Shown: in pieces, positions 11,231 through 22,439 of the stretch
Position numbering within the stretch: the first letter of the stretch is position 1
Layout: every line of letters starts with the position of its first letter
Assembly (NCBI GenBank): GCA_036172665.1
Contig: CM069877.1
Location: 15,210,501-15,274,500, forward strand
Source: Prosopocoilus inquinatus
Lineage: Eukaryota; Arthropoda; Insecta; Coleoptera; Lucanidae
Direction: 5' to 3'
Length of the DNA stretch: 64,000 nt
Notes under the pieces: generated by a model
What the model was told of the DNA's origin: nothing
The model's database searches: none
The model's input: the letters and a program-made list of their open reading frames with translations, nothing else
Translations under genes and position numbers: made by a program

Positions 11231-11687
11231 TTCACCAGACAATGAATTGACCTTTTCAGCAAAGTTGGTGAAAACTCATCATATCCTGCACTCTTTTTAT
11301 TTTTCAATTTTTTAGTAATATTGAAAATCTCTTCTTCAATAACAGGATAAGGTCCAGCAATAAATGATAAAAAGAAATTGCAATTAAATATCAAATAAAA
11401 TTTATTGACATTTCTTGGTGCATTGTTTGTTACTTGTTTTAACGATTAGATACCCAAAGTGAAGCCGTTAAAAATGCTGTTAAATGAGGTATCACAAGGG
11501 GTACTTTGCTATTGGAATTTTTAAAGTTAAAGTTGTTATCGTTTGGGGGATGAGGGGTGGGGGGTTGAAAGTTATATCTTCGAATGATGATTTAAAAATA
11601 AAAATCGACCAATCTGAGCATTTTCATGATACATTTTTCTTAACCATTTTATAGAATTTATTCGTTACTCTCGGGAAACTCTGTATA

Positions 11688-12712
11688 CAGGATGTACAGT
11701 TGAAAAAAAAAATCGCAGCAATCCACGGAAAATTAATGTGTGTGTTAACTTGATTGTCCACTTTCTCACTGACTCGTTTTAATATAAAGGTCACGCTTTA
11801 CAACAGGTTGTTAATTATGACCATATCACCGGAAATTTATAATACCAATTGCAATTCCACCAAGGTTCGAATCAATAAGTCACTGAATCGTAGCACCGCG
11901 GACACGCTGCAGTTAAACCAAAGTGCCACTTATTGTTAGCTTAACACAAACGCAATTGTGTTGCTCGCTCTACGTACATACGTAACCATAATAAAACAAC
12001 GCATGCAATTAAAATTGGAACGATCCACCGCGCAGTGAGAACTGGGGGCCAGAGTTCGGAAACTTCTAATCTACTTTATTGGAAAGTTACGTCGGCAAGG
12101 CAACCAATTTTTCAATGCCGCGTTACATCGTCTCCTGAGTGTTATTTTATGAGGATCGTATGACAGTTTTTATATTTTATAGTCACATTAAGTTTCAACG
12201 GGAAATAAATTTAAAAAAAAAATAGATAAACTGATACATGGGTAAAGGACTCAACTCACTGATACAGGATGACACTGGGGAACAATTTTTAAGAAAATTT
12301 CTGTTGACTTAGAATTTTCAACTGTTTTAAAGTTAAACAGGCATGTTAACTTCAAAGCTGAAGTTAGTTTTAGCAAGCCATCTGTTTAGCGAAACGTCGA
12401 GATAAGTTAAATAAAAATTATACTCTTATATCGTTCTAAGGTGTTTTCTTTCTTTCATATCCTTTCTGCAATTATCACGAGCGAGAACTATACTTTTACG
12501 AAAATAAACTTATGCCGTGTTCCAAATGTTCATTTGACAGGCCGATGTGTACTAGATTCTAGGTCGGATATCCCCACTTGGGTTTCTGTCCCGAGAATTT
12601 GCCATTTTCGCCGTTCCCGATCCCAGGACATAACGGTCGGGAATTCCCAACTTGGCAGGAATGAGAATTTGGCGTGTAGTTTGTCGGATCTGGCGTGTTA
12701 TGATGTGATATG
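11688..12712. other. Intergenic DNA, nothing recognised
   Basis: AT-rich sequence with only chance frames. A short phrase GCGAAACGTCGAG near 12379 resembles the tail of the Penelope-like hammerhead-like motif described elsewhere, but its core is absent. Confidence 0.4.
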
Positions 12713-13779
12713 TGTACAAGGTGACAAGTGACAACGCGAGAATTCCTACCTCCTCTTTTATTTTTGATTATAGAAAAAAATGTTCAATACAAAACTTAAA
12801 GGGACTAATTCAAAGTTTCTCTGATAAACAATTGATGGTCGGATAAAAGAGATATAAACTAAACTTAAGTTTGTTTTTTTAAATGGAACACCCTGTATTT
12901 TATTACGTTTTTCGATTGGAAATAAAATTCTAATGGGACTATATGTATAATAAAACTAATAATGTAGTATATTATGTGTATAAAATAATTCTTACTTAAT
13001 TTTTTAATTTTTTAATTTTAGAAAGAAAAAAAGGATAAAAAAAGTTGTAGAATTTATTTCACTACTGCTATAGATACTCACAACAAACAATTAAGCGTCG
13101 GATATTCAAAAAAAATAAAATATTACCATTAACATATTAATTACATGTTTTCTAAAAATTAACTTTTTAACTAGAAACGAAAAATATTTAGGAAAAATTG
13201 AATTTTAAAAAATGATTAAAAATTTAACGTAAAACATTCAAAGCATCTTCAATTTCTTTTACGCAAAGTGTAAATCTTTTTAACATGTCTTGATTCACAT
13301 CTCTTAGGCCCAGTTTTACAATGACGGTTTAACTTTGAGCCGAAGCTTAAACCCTTCGCAACAACTGTTGAAATAATCGTTGCTAAGGGTTTAAGCCTCA
13401 GCTCAAAGTAGAACCACATTTGTAAAACTGGACCTTAGTATAAAATAATCCTTATTCAAGTTTTCTATTTCTAAAATTCAAAGATAAAATGAATTAAATA
13501 GGAAATATTTTATAGACACCTACATTATTGGCTTTATTATATACGTTGTCTCAGTAGAATTTAATTTAGAATTGAAAATCGTAATAATATACAGGATGTT
13601 TCATTAAAGAAAACTTAAGTTTAGTTTATATCTCGTTTATCCGACCATCAATTGTTTTTCTGTGTACACACGGAGAAACTTTGAATTAGTCTCTATAAGT
13701 TTTGTATTAAACATTTTTCCTGAAATCAAAAATAAAGGAGTTAAAGGGGGTAGGAATTCTCGCGTAATCACCCTGTACA
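12713..13779. mobile_element. Element with about 255-bp terminal inverted repeats
   Basis: 12713-12970 and 13525-13779 are inverted copies of each other, with about 80% identity judged by eye. The outer ends read GTACAAGGTGA and GTACAGGGTGA, followed by the shared CGCGAGAATTCCTACC. The inner parts share CAATTGATGGTCGGATAAA. There is no transposase frame, so it is a non-autonomous or fold-back element. It carries a smaller MITE (13307-13434), so this one is the older. Confidence 0.65.
13307..13434. mobile_element. Nested MITE with TTA target duplication
   Basis: A nearly palindromic 128-bp element starts GGCCCAGTTTTACAA; its right end is the complement of GGTCCAGTTTTACAAATG. The internal arms share TTTGAGC(C/T)GA(A/G)GCTTAAACCCTT. 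TTA flanks both sides (13304-13306 and 13435-13437), as in PIF/Harbinger-type MITEs. It sits inside the long-TIR element. Confidence 0.65.
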
Positions 13780-14174
13780 CACAAATTATAAAAAGACGTC
13801 TCCTCCATAAAGTGCAAAAGTATTACTAACCACCTTGCCGAGCAAGCGAACAATCGAATTTAGAAACGGTACAATACGTGCTCCGCAGCTAGCTCCGCTT
13901 AATATACCGGGTGTCCTATAGAAAACGCCCCAAGCTATAACTCCTTTATTTATAGTCTAATTTTAAAAAACAGAAAGCAAATGAAATAAGACCAAGAACA
14001 CTATAAAATATCGTCAATTAATTCTTTTTCTTTAGTTAACTTCATGGTCAAACGACTATCAACTTTTATTTTTTAAATGACTCTATATTTTTATTATTGT
14101 ATTTGATAGAGCTACTTTTTCTAAATTCAATGATGCGCAACACTTTAAGTTTTGACTAACCAGTATCATAGAAA

Positions 14175-14331
14175 ATAACAATTTAATCATCCTAAAAGAT
14201 ATACCTATATGTCTAAATATAAGTAAATATAAATTAATATGTAGTGACAGTTAATTTTGGATGTTTACATATTAATTTATATTTACTTACATTTAGACAT
14301 CTATATTTTTAGGATGATTAGATCGTTGTTA
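14175..14331. repeat. Hairpin-forming inverted repeat
   Basis: Arms of about 65 bp (AATCATCCTAAAAGATATA on the left and its counterpart near 14310 on the right) flank a short centre at about 14250. Probably a small fold-back MITE; no target duplication is clear. Just downstream (14411) lies CTGAAGATGCCGAAATACG, a very degenerate hammerhead-like phrase. Confidence 0.55.
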
Positions 14332-14849
14332 GTTTTTACATTTTTATGATTTTATTAGGATGATTAGGTTGGTTTTAGACCTTTTTAGATGCTTCTAAGT
14401 TGGTAGCGTACTGAAGATGCCGAAATACGTATCTGCGGATATAAAATTATTGTGGGCGGAGATTAATTTCAATTATTTCTTAAACTACAGTCTCCTTTGC
14501 TATTTTAGTTTAAACCTTTTTATTACTTTGTAAAATACCACCATATCTTCTCACACTGCAATTTACATGTGAAACTACGGCTTGTAAACTGCAACTTACT
14601 ATACTTACTTATTGTATATAATTATTAAACTCACCTCCACTTGATCTGATTGGGACTAGTAAAAGAAAAAAAATTTATAAAGTATTTTGTTTCTATTGTG
14701 TTTCCAAATATTGTTTTCATTTATAATCATCATGTAACAAAGAGCAGGCCTTCTAATATTGATAATTTTTCAGAAAAGATATAATAAAATACCTCAAAAA
14801 GAAAAATTTCCCGGGATCCCGGGATTATGGTTTTTATATTCCCGATTCC

Positions 14850-15215
14850 AGAGAAGTACAAAAAAAGACGAGAAACCAGAAACCCTAGTCCCCATCTACA
14901 CAAAAAAAAAAACGAGAAATCAGAAACACCAATCCCCATCTACACAAAACGAGGCGTGGTTAATGCTTAGTATACTCGAATGCGTACTTAAAACTAGCAT
15001 AAGGAAAAGCACACTAGAATTCTGCTTTCTCATACCATAGGAAAAGCAGACTAGAATGTACTCTAGTCTCTTTTTCTTATATTCTAGTCTGCTTTTTCCT
15101 ATGCTAGTTTTAAGTACGCACTCGAGTATACTAAGCATTAGCCACGCCTCGTTTTGTGTAGATGGGAATTACGATTTCTGATTTCTTGGCTTTTTTTACT
15201 TCTCTACAAGTGTAC
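14850..15215. repeat. Long hairpin, fold-back repeat
   Basis: The left arm (about 14850-15050) and right arm (about 15055-15215) are inverted copies; both contain CCCATCTACACAAAACGAGG and TTAAAACTAGCATAGG-type blocks. The left arm also holds a direct duplication of about 45 bp (CCCATCTACACAAAA at about 14891 and 14936). No coding capacity. Confidence 0.6.
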
Positions 15216-15621
15216 ATACTTCCCAGTGCAACTAATTTTATAAACAAATTGGTACAATGCCACAAGAGCGTTTATATCCTTTTGCCTTTCAACGGCTTTT
15301 AAATTGACCAATGAATCCATATTTAGCAATCTACAGTACAAATAAATAATATTCAAATAACCTATTACTTATAGTTCACTATTACTTTGTAAGATAGCGT
15401 CACTCTCGTTTATTTAGACTATGGAATTCAATCCACGCCCACTTCCATACTTGGTAGGGATAAGCAAGCTAAGAAATACTACAGATTTAAAGCTTTGTTC
15501 CACACTTGGAACACGGCATTAATATTTACCTACCGTTGTACGAACACAATTTAACTTACAGTAACTAACTATACAGGATGTAACTTTAATAAGGAGCCAA
15601 GCTTTAAGGGCCAGCTCCTTA

Positions 15622-16607
15622 GTAATGGGTACCAACTTCATTTTCTTTTTTTAAACTCGCTTTTTCTTCCACTTTTCATTGATATAACATTTAAAATAAT
15701 TATTTCCAAAAAGTGTATTTTAAAAAACGAAAAAACAAAATTTTGCTTTAAATCACGGCAGTAGGGTATGAAATAAACAAAGCAAACTTTGATGTCCACC
15801 TGCCAAATTACTTTAAAGTTGCTAGTTTGCATTGTTAAAATATCTTGTGATAGCTTCTCAAAAAATATGACTAATAATTTGTTATATTCTTTCCCATAAC
15901 GCCTTATTTGCAATAAAAATAGTGGGAAAGTAAGACTTCTGTGTTTGCATTTATTCCCCTTATTATTTACTATTACATTCCAATCATATTTGATATTTAA
16001 CTTTACTAATAACTTATGGACTGTCGATGGTTTAAAAATGGGCATTGCACCGATTAAAAAAATCGTTATTAATACTCCACGGTATTCGTACAATTATAAT
16101 ATTTTAAATGGAAAGAATTAATCACTATTGCATTTATATACCATCTCCAAAATCACATGCTTCGTACTTACAAGCATGGTCTTTTTATTGCACACTTATG
16201 TAGTCAATTTTGAAATGCAAATTTTATTTTTAATTTCTCATTAAAATGTCTGCGGTTCCTCTCTGACCGATCCCTCATGAACTAGTTTTCTAGTCTTTTT
16301 TACTTTAACGAAACTACCCTAATATTTTAACTTTTACGAAACTACCGTATCTACCTTTTCGACTCGGTGGAAATTTAGTAACTTTGATTCATTTGAAAGA
16401 TGGAAATCAAATTTTGCTTTTTACGTTGTTTTCTCATAGCCTACCGCCGTGATTTAAAGCAAAATTTTGTTTTGTGTTTTTTAATAATCTTTCTGGAAAT
16501 AATTATTGCAAGTGCTATATCAATGAAAAGTAGAAGAAAAGGCGAGTTTAAAAATGTCATGGTCTACTTTACGAACCATAAGAAAAAATAAAGTTGGTAC
16601 CCATTAC
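15622..16607. mobile_element. Element with about 150-175-bp terminal inverted repeats
   Basis: The outer ends read GTAATGGGTACCAACTT on both sides (the right one reverse-complemented). The arms share TTTTCATTGATATA and CAAAATTTTGCTTTAAATCA. The left arm lacks about 30 bp present in the right arm. No transposase was recognised between the arms. Immediately after 16607 comes CAGCGCCCGCTCTAGGGGCG, which looks like one end of a separate hAT-type element whose other end I did not find. Confidence 0.6.
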
Positions 16608-16878
16608 CAGCGCCCGCTCTAGGGGCGGACAACCTGGACATTTGTACGGGGCGGCAAATTCAAAGAGTGGCGTTTTAGCTGTGAACGTGCCAAATATTAA
16701 TAAGTTACATTTCGTATGCTTGCATAAAAGCTAAAAAGAATATTTGTACCTTAATTCTAAATAAGACAACCCTAAAGGAGCAGCGGTTTAATTAATTAAA
16801 AAAAAGGGTAGCGCACCGCATAGAACAGCATGTAGGCAATGCAAGGAGCTGCATAAACTAAATAAACGTTTTTATTAT

Positions 16879-17465
16879 CTAAAACAGCGAAATCTTACGA
16901 TCGTTTTTTGACCAAACATTGCATAAGGATTGACAAATTGAAGACACTTTGCTACATAATAAGTCATCCCATGCAAGGCGGCCATACTTGCTGTCAAACC
17001 ATAATGAAAGTTTTAAATTGTGTTTCAAAGTGATCGCAGGATGTCGCTGTTTTAGCTATTCATTACTAATACATCGCAATTGCGAATATATTGGTTAAGT
17101 TGTTTTTGGTTTCCAGTAGGGATGCCGATTTTTTGTCAAAAGCATCGATCCTTGAATCGATTCAGGTCGTATACGTTAAAAATCGAGCAAAAAAAATCGA
17201 TCTATCCAAGATCGATTCATTAGCTCACCGAGAAACATTTCCATATGAAAATAATTTTAACAAAATTTGTTGCAAATCGTTTTTGATTGCAGTGGATCCC
17301 TCGAGCAGCCTGTTTCAGCCCTATTTGAGGCTTAATCAACAGAAGCTTTAACAGCAAGCACCTTGCGTGAAGTGACTTATATAGCAAACTGGCTTCAATT
17401 TGTGAATCCTAGTGCAGTGTTTGGTCAAAAATCAATCGTGCGATGTCGCTGTATAATTTATTCAT
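16879..17465. repeat. FB repeat, copy 2, degraded
   Basis: Inverted arrangement of FB modules: a minus-oriented tail (16879-17010), a block from about 17270 with the minus-strand ribozyme remnant (GGGCTGAAACA retained, CUGANGA lost to TTGATTA), then a plus-oriented degraded tail to 17465. About 130 bp at 17117-17250, starting TAGGGATGCCGATTTTT, is foreign and resembles a hAT terminus. Confidence 0.6.
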
Positions 17466-20400
17466 AATTTTAACAAAAAAAAATAGACTATTTCAAAATT
17501 TTTATTCTAATTATTTTATTATTTCAAAATCACTTAAATGTTACATAAATTGCTCAAATGTACTCCCGCTTCAATGCATGCTTGACAACGACGAACTAGA
17601 GAGATTTTCACTCGACGAAAAGGTTTGGTTGACTTCTAATTTGAGTAGCATTTTGTTTAAAAAAAAAACATAAATGATTTGTTTTCTTAAAATTTGAGCT
17701 CCCATATGGCAAAGCTTGTCGGTGAACTAATAAATCACCCTGTATTTCTCAAAAATTAAACAAAAGTCAAATTTCAAAATTTTAAGCCCTTAAAACCGTC
17801 GGGGATTAATCGGTCGGAGGCACGCTCTTGTCCACCCGGGCTCACGGCGTAACACTATTCTAAAAATTGAAAATACATTAAAAAAACCTATTTTTCAAGT
17901 GCAACTAACTAACTAACTATTTAAACAAAAAAAAAACTTAAATAACATTTTCTGAAAATTAAAAATTTATAAAATAAAACACAAAATATATTTCTTAAAA
18001 ATTACATGAAATCACGGAGTAATGTTAAAACATAAATAAACTCAAAACAATGTGTGATTAATGAAGCTACTGCTCTTTTGTTTTTAGACTACTCAAAAAT
18101 AGCAATTTTGATACTTTGATACTACTGCGTCATTGCAATCAAAAACGATTTGCAATAAAAGTTTTTGTTAACATTTAAAAGCATTTTATTTTTATTTAAA
18201 ATTACAGATACATATATATTTTTAAAAAGTATATATGTTTATGGGGCGGCAATTTGTCTTTTTGGTAGAAATAGTATGAGCTAGAAAAATTCTAATAGCA
18301 CCAGTAAATTGCATTTGAAAGATCGTTTAAATAACCTCCATATTTTTTTTCTATCTGTTCAGATAAAAAAGTTTATGACAAAAATATAAGTTTATCAAAT
18401 TTTATTTTTATTTTGGTTAATTCCGAAAGTATGGGAAATTTTTGAAATTTTATGGGATAGTGTAGTTAGTATAACAATTATAACACTCTTTCATATTAGA
18501 AATCTCATAACTTTCCCAAACACCTTTCCCAAATAACAATTCCGTGTATCTTGAAAAGTAAATGTACTTTACTTTTATGTCAATTTCAAACATTTAGATT
18601 TCCTCGGTATGTGACTATAGATATTCAGATTTTGACAAGTGTATTTTAGGTTTGAGACGATACGGGAACTTTCATAAAGAATAATTTTTTCTGAGAAATC
18701 GATAACAAAAAAGTATCCAAACTTTTTTCCGGGCCCAGTATCTCAAAAACTATGCATTTGACACATTATGTTTATACGAATTTTTTCATAATTCGAAGTA
18801 AGGAATTAGCCGTTGACGTTTGAACCCTCATAAAAGTTACACCCGGTGTATAGCCTTAGTATTATTCTCTGTGAACAATATATTTGGCACTCTTTTCCTT
18901 TATATGCATATTTTGTATGACTTTTGAAACAGAGAGAGAGGGTACTTTGTAGCACACATGAAGCTTGAAAAGTTGACGTGATGAACAATAACTGGGGTCA
19001 TTTTGAATTCAGATGCGGAAAGTCAAAATCACGTGCCAGATCTACTGTCGGAACCAAAAAAATAGATAAACTTCAGTTTCCTGTAATCGTTCTTTCTGAA
19101 AATGGTAGTGATTAAAGACGACTTCACAGATAACATTTAAAAAGTTTAAAAGCTTTCAAAATTAACAAGTTTAAAACTTTGGCAAAATCTTTAATTTATG
19201 GCAATTTGAGAAAGAATAATTACAGGAAACTGTAGTTTGTCTACTTTTTTTGCTTTTAACTGTAAGTCAACAAAATGTATGTTCTCCAGTTTAATCCAAT
19301 GAGAAACAAAATGCGACGGTTTTATTGTCACCCCTCGTCAGAAACTTCTCGTCATTCTCAGCGAGCGGAATACTTATTAATGGCTTCGTGATTAGGTCAA
19401 GCGCACAGGCGAATTTAAACATTTTGTTCCCGCGCGAAGCTTCTGAACGAAATCTATCCACCGATGGAAGTCGTGGAATTGCCCACTATTACGTCAGCAT
19501 TTACTTTCTGGCGTTTTTCCCCTGCAAATGTTGACAACAAAAATTTCTAGCGAACTGCTTATGCTATAGAACAATGTTTAAAACCGGCGGTTGTAAATTT
19601 TGCGTTTTAAATGTCTTCACGATTGCAAGATGTACGATTTATTTTCTAATCTGGAACGAACAGTTTTCTACATAGATTTGGCGGTTGCTTACAGAGTGAA
19701 ATAAAATAAGCTTCTTAACTTAGGGGTGCAGACTCCGTCCCCCCTCCCCATTCCTCCCAAAAGTTATTAACTAGATACATGTTGAATCTGTTTGTTTACA
19801 AGTTAGCTGAAACTTTGGATAAAATAAACGTTTGTTAGCGAAGTGCGCGATGCTTACGCAAACGTTTCTTCGTAATATGGGGATGTTCGCAGTCGATTAC
19901 ATGCCGTGGCGTTGAGGGAATGTCCCGGGAATCAAAAGGACCGCAGAGGTAATTAAATTCGAATCTGGAAAAAGGGACGCTGCGCGAATTCGCGTTCGAA
20001 CAGTTCGAGTCAATTTAATTCGGAGGGCGTAAATCATAAATACGAATGTACTCCGATGCTTTCTGTAGCTCTTTATAAAATAACAGAGGTCTCATCCAAG
20101 GTTGGTAAAACTGATATTGCATCTAGCAGGTTGCCTCGTTTCCATTTAATAGGCATTTTGATATTTCCTCCCCGCAAAAGTAAAGTCAATAGGGTGAGTT
20201 TTAATCAGTTTCCTAAAGCTTCATCTAATTCACTAAAAATGGAATCAGTTCTATGGTCCTATTGATCAAATAACGCAAAAATCTCGTTAATATACCCAAT
20301 GGAATTTATCACGTGACGTGACGTAACGAGATACGCATCCTGTTTATGTTTGATTGTACTTTTCTTTCTTGTTGATTGTCATGCGTTGGGATGTTTTTGT

Positions 20401-21036
20401 AAATTATCAATTTGTTTTAATGATTAAACACGTGCACGTTTTTTTACTGCCTTTTATTGTTCGCCATCTTGCTGGCCACCCACATGAAGTTTTTTTGTCA
20501 ACGCTACTTAAAGCATTGCTACCAACTTAAACATCTGTACAGTTCTACATTCTAAATAAATCTCAAACACATCCTCTGTCCCCTCCGTTGATCAAGACAA
20601 CCTTCTAATACACACTCCAGCTCTACCAACCTTGGTCTCATCTATGTAAAATTGCGTTAACTATTTTTTCTATGATTGTGCAGGATCTGACTAGCTGATG
20701 TTTGCTTAATTCGATTGCATATTTATTTACCTCAGTTATTACAAATTGACTAATTTATTTAATTTACATTTTTTTATCATCTGTGCATACAAAACATGAC
20801 TGAAACTGTTCCCAGAAAAAGTAAATAAAACAAATCAAGTAACGTACAGAAAGACACTAACTGCCGCGAGCAGCCCTCATATATAAACCGCAGTCTCTGT
20901 GATATGGTGTTTGAATAACCCAGAATATCCTTTCTTTTCCTCTCTTTCCTTTCGAAAGCAAACAGAAACCTCATAAAATTTTACATCGCAATTCGCAACA
21001 ATAAACACTAATCCGACGCTGCCTTGATTGTTTCAG
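17466..21036. other. Intergenic or 5' gene region, few features
   Basis: No open frame with a recognisable domain. A weak dispersed repeat lies at 18440-18720. From about 19320 to 20320 the sequence is less AT-rich and may include regulatory or untranslated sequence of the receptor gene, which is inference from position only. Confidence 0.35.
18440..18720 (+). repeat. Dispersed repeat, also present inverted at 22240-22440
   Basis: Shares GATTTCCTCGGTAT and CTTTCATAAAGAAT with the reverse complement of 22240-22440, with intervening sequence of similar spacing. A third scrap with CATAAAGAATAAATTTTTCTG lies at about 23743. Nature unknown; it could be an old transposon fragment. Confidence 0.45.
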
Positions 21037-21075
21037 TGATCGAGTAATCCCCCGAGGAATGGCCCGCCAGTAAAA
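21037..21075 (+). promoter_or_regulatory. Possible 5' untranslated segment and splice acceptor before the receptor start
   Basis: A pyrimidine-rich tract ending TTGATTGTTTCAG (to 21036) would be a good 3' splice site, leaving a 39-base untranslated segment before the ATG at 21076. The ATG context, CCAGTAAAAATGATC, has A at -3. An upstream non-coding exon is therefore plausible but not visible. Confidence 0.4.
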
Positions 21076-21570
21076 ATGATCGCGAACAATTCAAGCGAGC
21101 GCGTCCCGGACGAGGCGGAGAGCGCCCTCTACGACCGTGACGAGAACCTGGCCAAAATCGAGATCGCCACCCTGGCGATCATCTTCCTCGTCACCGTCCT
21201 GGGCAATAGCACGGTCCTGCTCGCCCTTTGGACCAGAAGGAGATACGCCGGCCGGAAGAAACTATCAAGGATGTACTTCTTCATCTTGCACCTCAGTGTG
21301 GCGGACTTGATCACCGCGTTCTTGAGCGTACTGCCTCAGTTGGCCTGGGAGGTGACTTATCGGTTTAACGGGGGCTATTTCCTGTGTAAGTTAGTGAAAT
21401 ATGGGCAGACTTTAGGCCCGTACTTGAGTTCCTATGTGCTTATGGCTACGGCTGTGGACAGGCATCAAGCCATCTGTTATCCGTTGACGTACTGCTCGTG
21501 GACGTCCAGGAGGTCAAGGGTCATGGTTTGGATCGCGTGGGCCGCGAGCTTAGCGTTTTGTGTGCCACAG
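21076..21570 (+). CDS. Arginine-vasopressin/oxytocin-like (inotocin) receptor, first coding exon
   Basis: Rhodopsin-class GPCR, expected in the plasma membrane as receptor for the insect vasopressin/oxytocin-like peptide. The exon encodes 165 residues and ends in phase 0 at a donor GTAAAG (21571). Visible parts are a short N-terminus with two overlapping N-glycosylation sequons (N4, N5), then TM1 about 29-52 with GN43-44. TM2 (about 65-88) holds LSVADL with Asp77. Cys104 is the usual disulfide residue, TM3 ends near 127, and TM4 starts near 148. The RDENLAKIEIATLAII start, the SRMYFFILHLS loop and VLPQLAWEVTYRF are signatures of the vasopressin receptor family. They separate it from the related CCAP receptors. 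The TM3 motif is DRH (128-130) where most relatives have DRY. TM5-TM7 are not found in this window. GC content is well above its surroundings. Confidence 0.88.
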
Positions 21571-21576
21571 GTAAAG
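21571..21576 (+). other. 5' splice site of the receptor exon
   Basis: CCACAG|GTAAAG fits the splice donor consensus apart from the exon end. The conserved receptor reading stops exactly here, after the VPQ at the end of TM4; the frame then continues only four unrelated residues to a stop. Confidence 0.75.
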
Positions 21577-22439
21577 ATATTTTAATTTTAAAATCGAAGA
21601 AACTACGTTCTAATTTAACTAACCGGATAACCACCAACCACCGCAAAATTATACCTGGCTTTTCTTTTTTAGTGAGTCCTGGTTTTTGAAAAGAAACCCT
21701 GAAATCGTATTCTACTTCGTTTTCCATGAATTCCTCGAATTGCGTCTACTTATATTTTCAGAATTGTCGAAATTCCCTTTCCCAATCTGGGAGCTCCTCT
21801 TCATAAATCTAAGTTAAATTTAAACTTGTGAAAAAAAAATATATGAGCGGAAAATGTAGTATCGATGATGAATCGTCTACCACCACATTTTATAATCCCC
21901 ATTTACAAGTTGATCTTTAGGATGACATGACAGTTTCTTGTTCATCCTTGCCTTGTACATACTTGAACCCATCGTAACGAGTTTGCTTTTTAGTGGAATT
22001 CGGGCGTTAATTTAAACGGAGTCAATATTATCATAACGAACAAAGTTCCCTTATTAGAAGTTTTAGTGGATTACAGCCTTCCCGCTGCTGAAAGACAGAG
22101 CCGAGTATTTTATCAAGAGGTTGCTCGAAGCTTTCCTAGATGTTAAGACGTATTGCAGGCTAGATTTTTATATCCATGCATGAAAGCTGAAAGCATTCTT
22201 AGATGTTAGACGCACAAACAGGGACCGGTAGAAAGTTGACAACATATGGGAAAATTCTTTATTATTACGGATTTCTCAGAAAAATGTATTCTTTATGAAA
22301 GCTCCTGCATTTCCCCAAACTCAAGATGCACGTATCAAAGTTTGAAAACCTCTTATCATATACCGAGGAAATCAAAATATTAGACATGATTTCATATTGG
22401 AGATCTAATAATAATTTTGAATAAGTTATCCAAATAAAA

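Larger units (their letters stand above)
8513..11380 (-). mobile_element. CR1/jockey-type LINE (A), 5'-truncated, interrupted by hAT element
   Basis: It reads on the minus strand from about 11380 (KKLKNKKSAGYDEFSP) through the reverse transcriptase to a 3' end made of TAATAATAAT at 8513-8527, a microsatellite tail usual for CR1-like elements. A hAT-type element (10203-11230) splits the RT frame between IHCLVN and KSLCKIINLF. C-terminal residues such as KYLGIHLEENLRWNCHI are readable near 9290-9370. Confidence 0.7.
8341..11687. mobile_element. MITE with about 50-bp TIRs, split by a LINE
   Basis: The ends at 8341-8392 and 11638-11687 are inverted copies. Both begin TATACAG, continue into a variable tccc-type stretch, and then share AAATTCTATAAAATGGTTA. 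Outside the LINE insertion (8513 to about 11380) only some 480 bp remain, so the original element was a short non-autonomous one. Superfamily unknown; no clear target duplication was found. Confidence 0.55.

Noticed and set aside
14411..14430. Hammerhead at CTGAAGATGCCGAAATACG
   Set aside because: There is no room for a stem II between the two boxes.
21076..21570. CCAP receptor or neuropeptide S-like receptor identity for the GPCR exon
   Set aside because: The N-terminal RDENLAKIEIATLAII and VLPQLAWEVTYRF segments fit vasopressin/oxytocin receptors much better than CCAP receptors.
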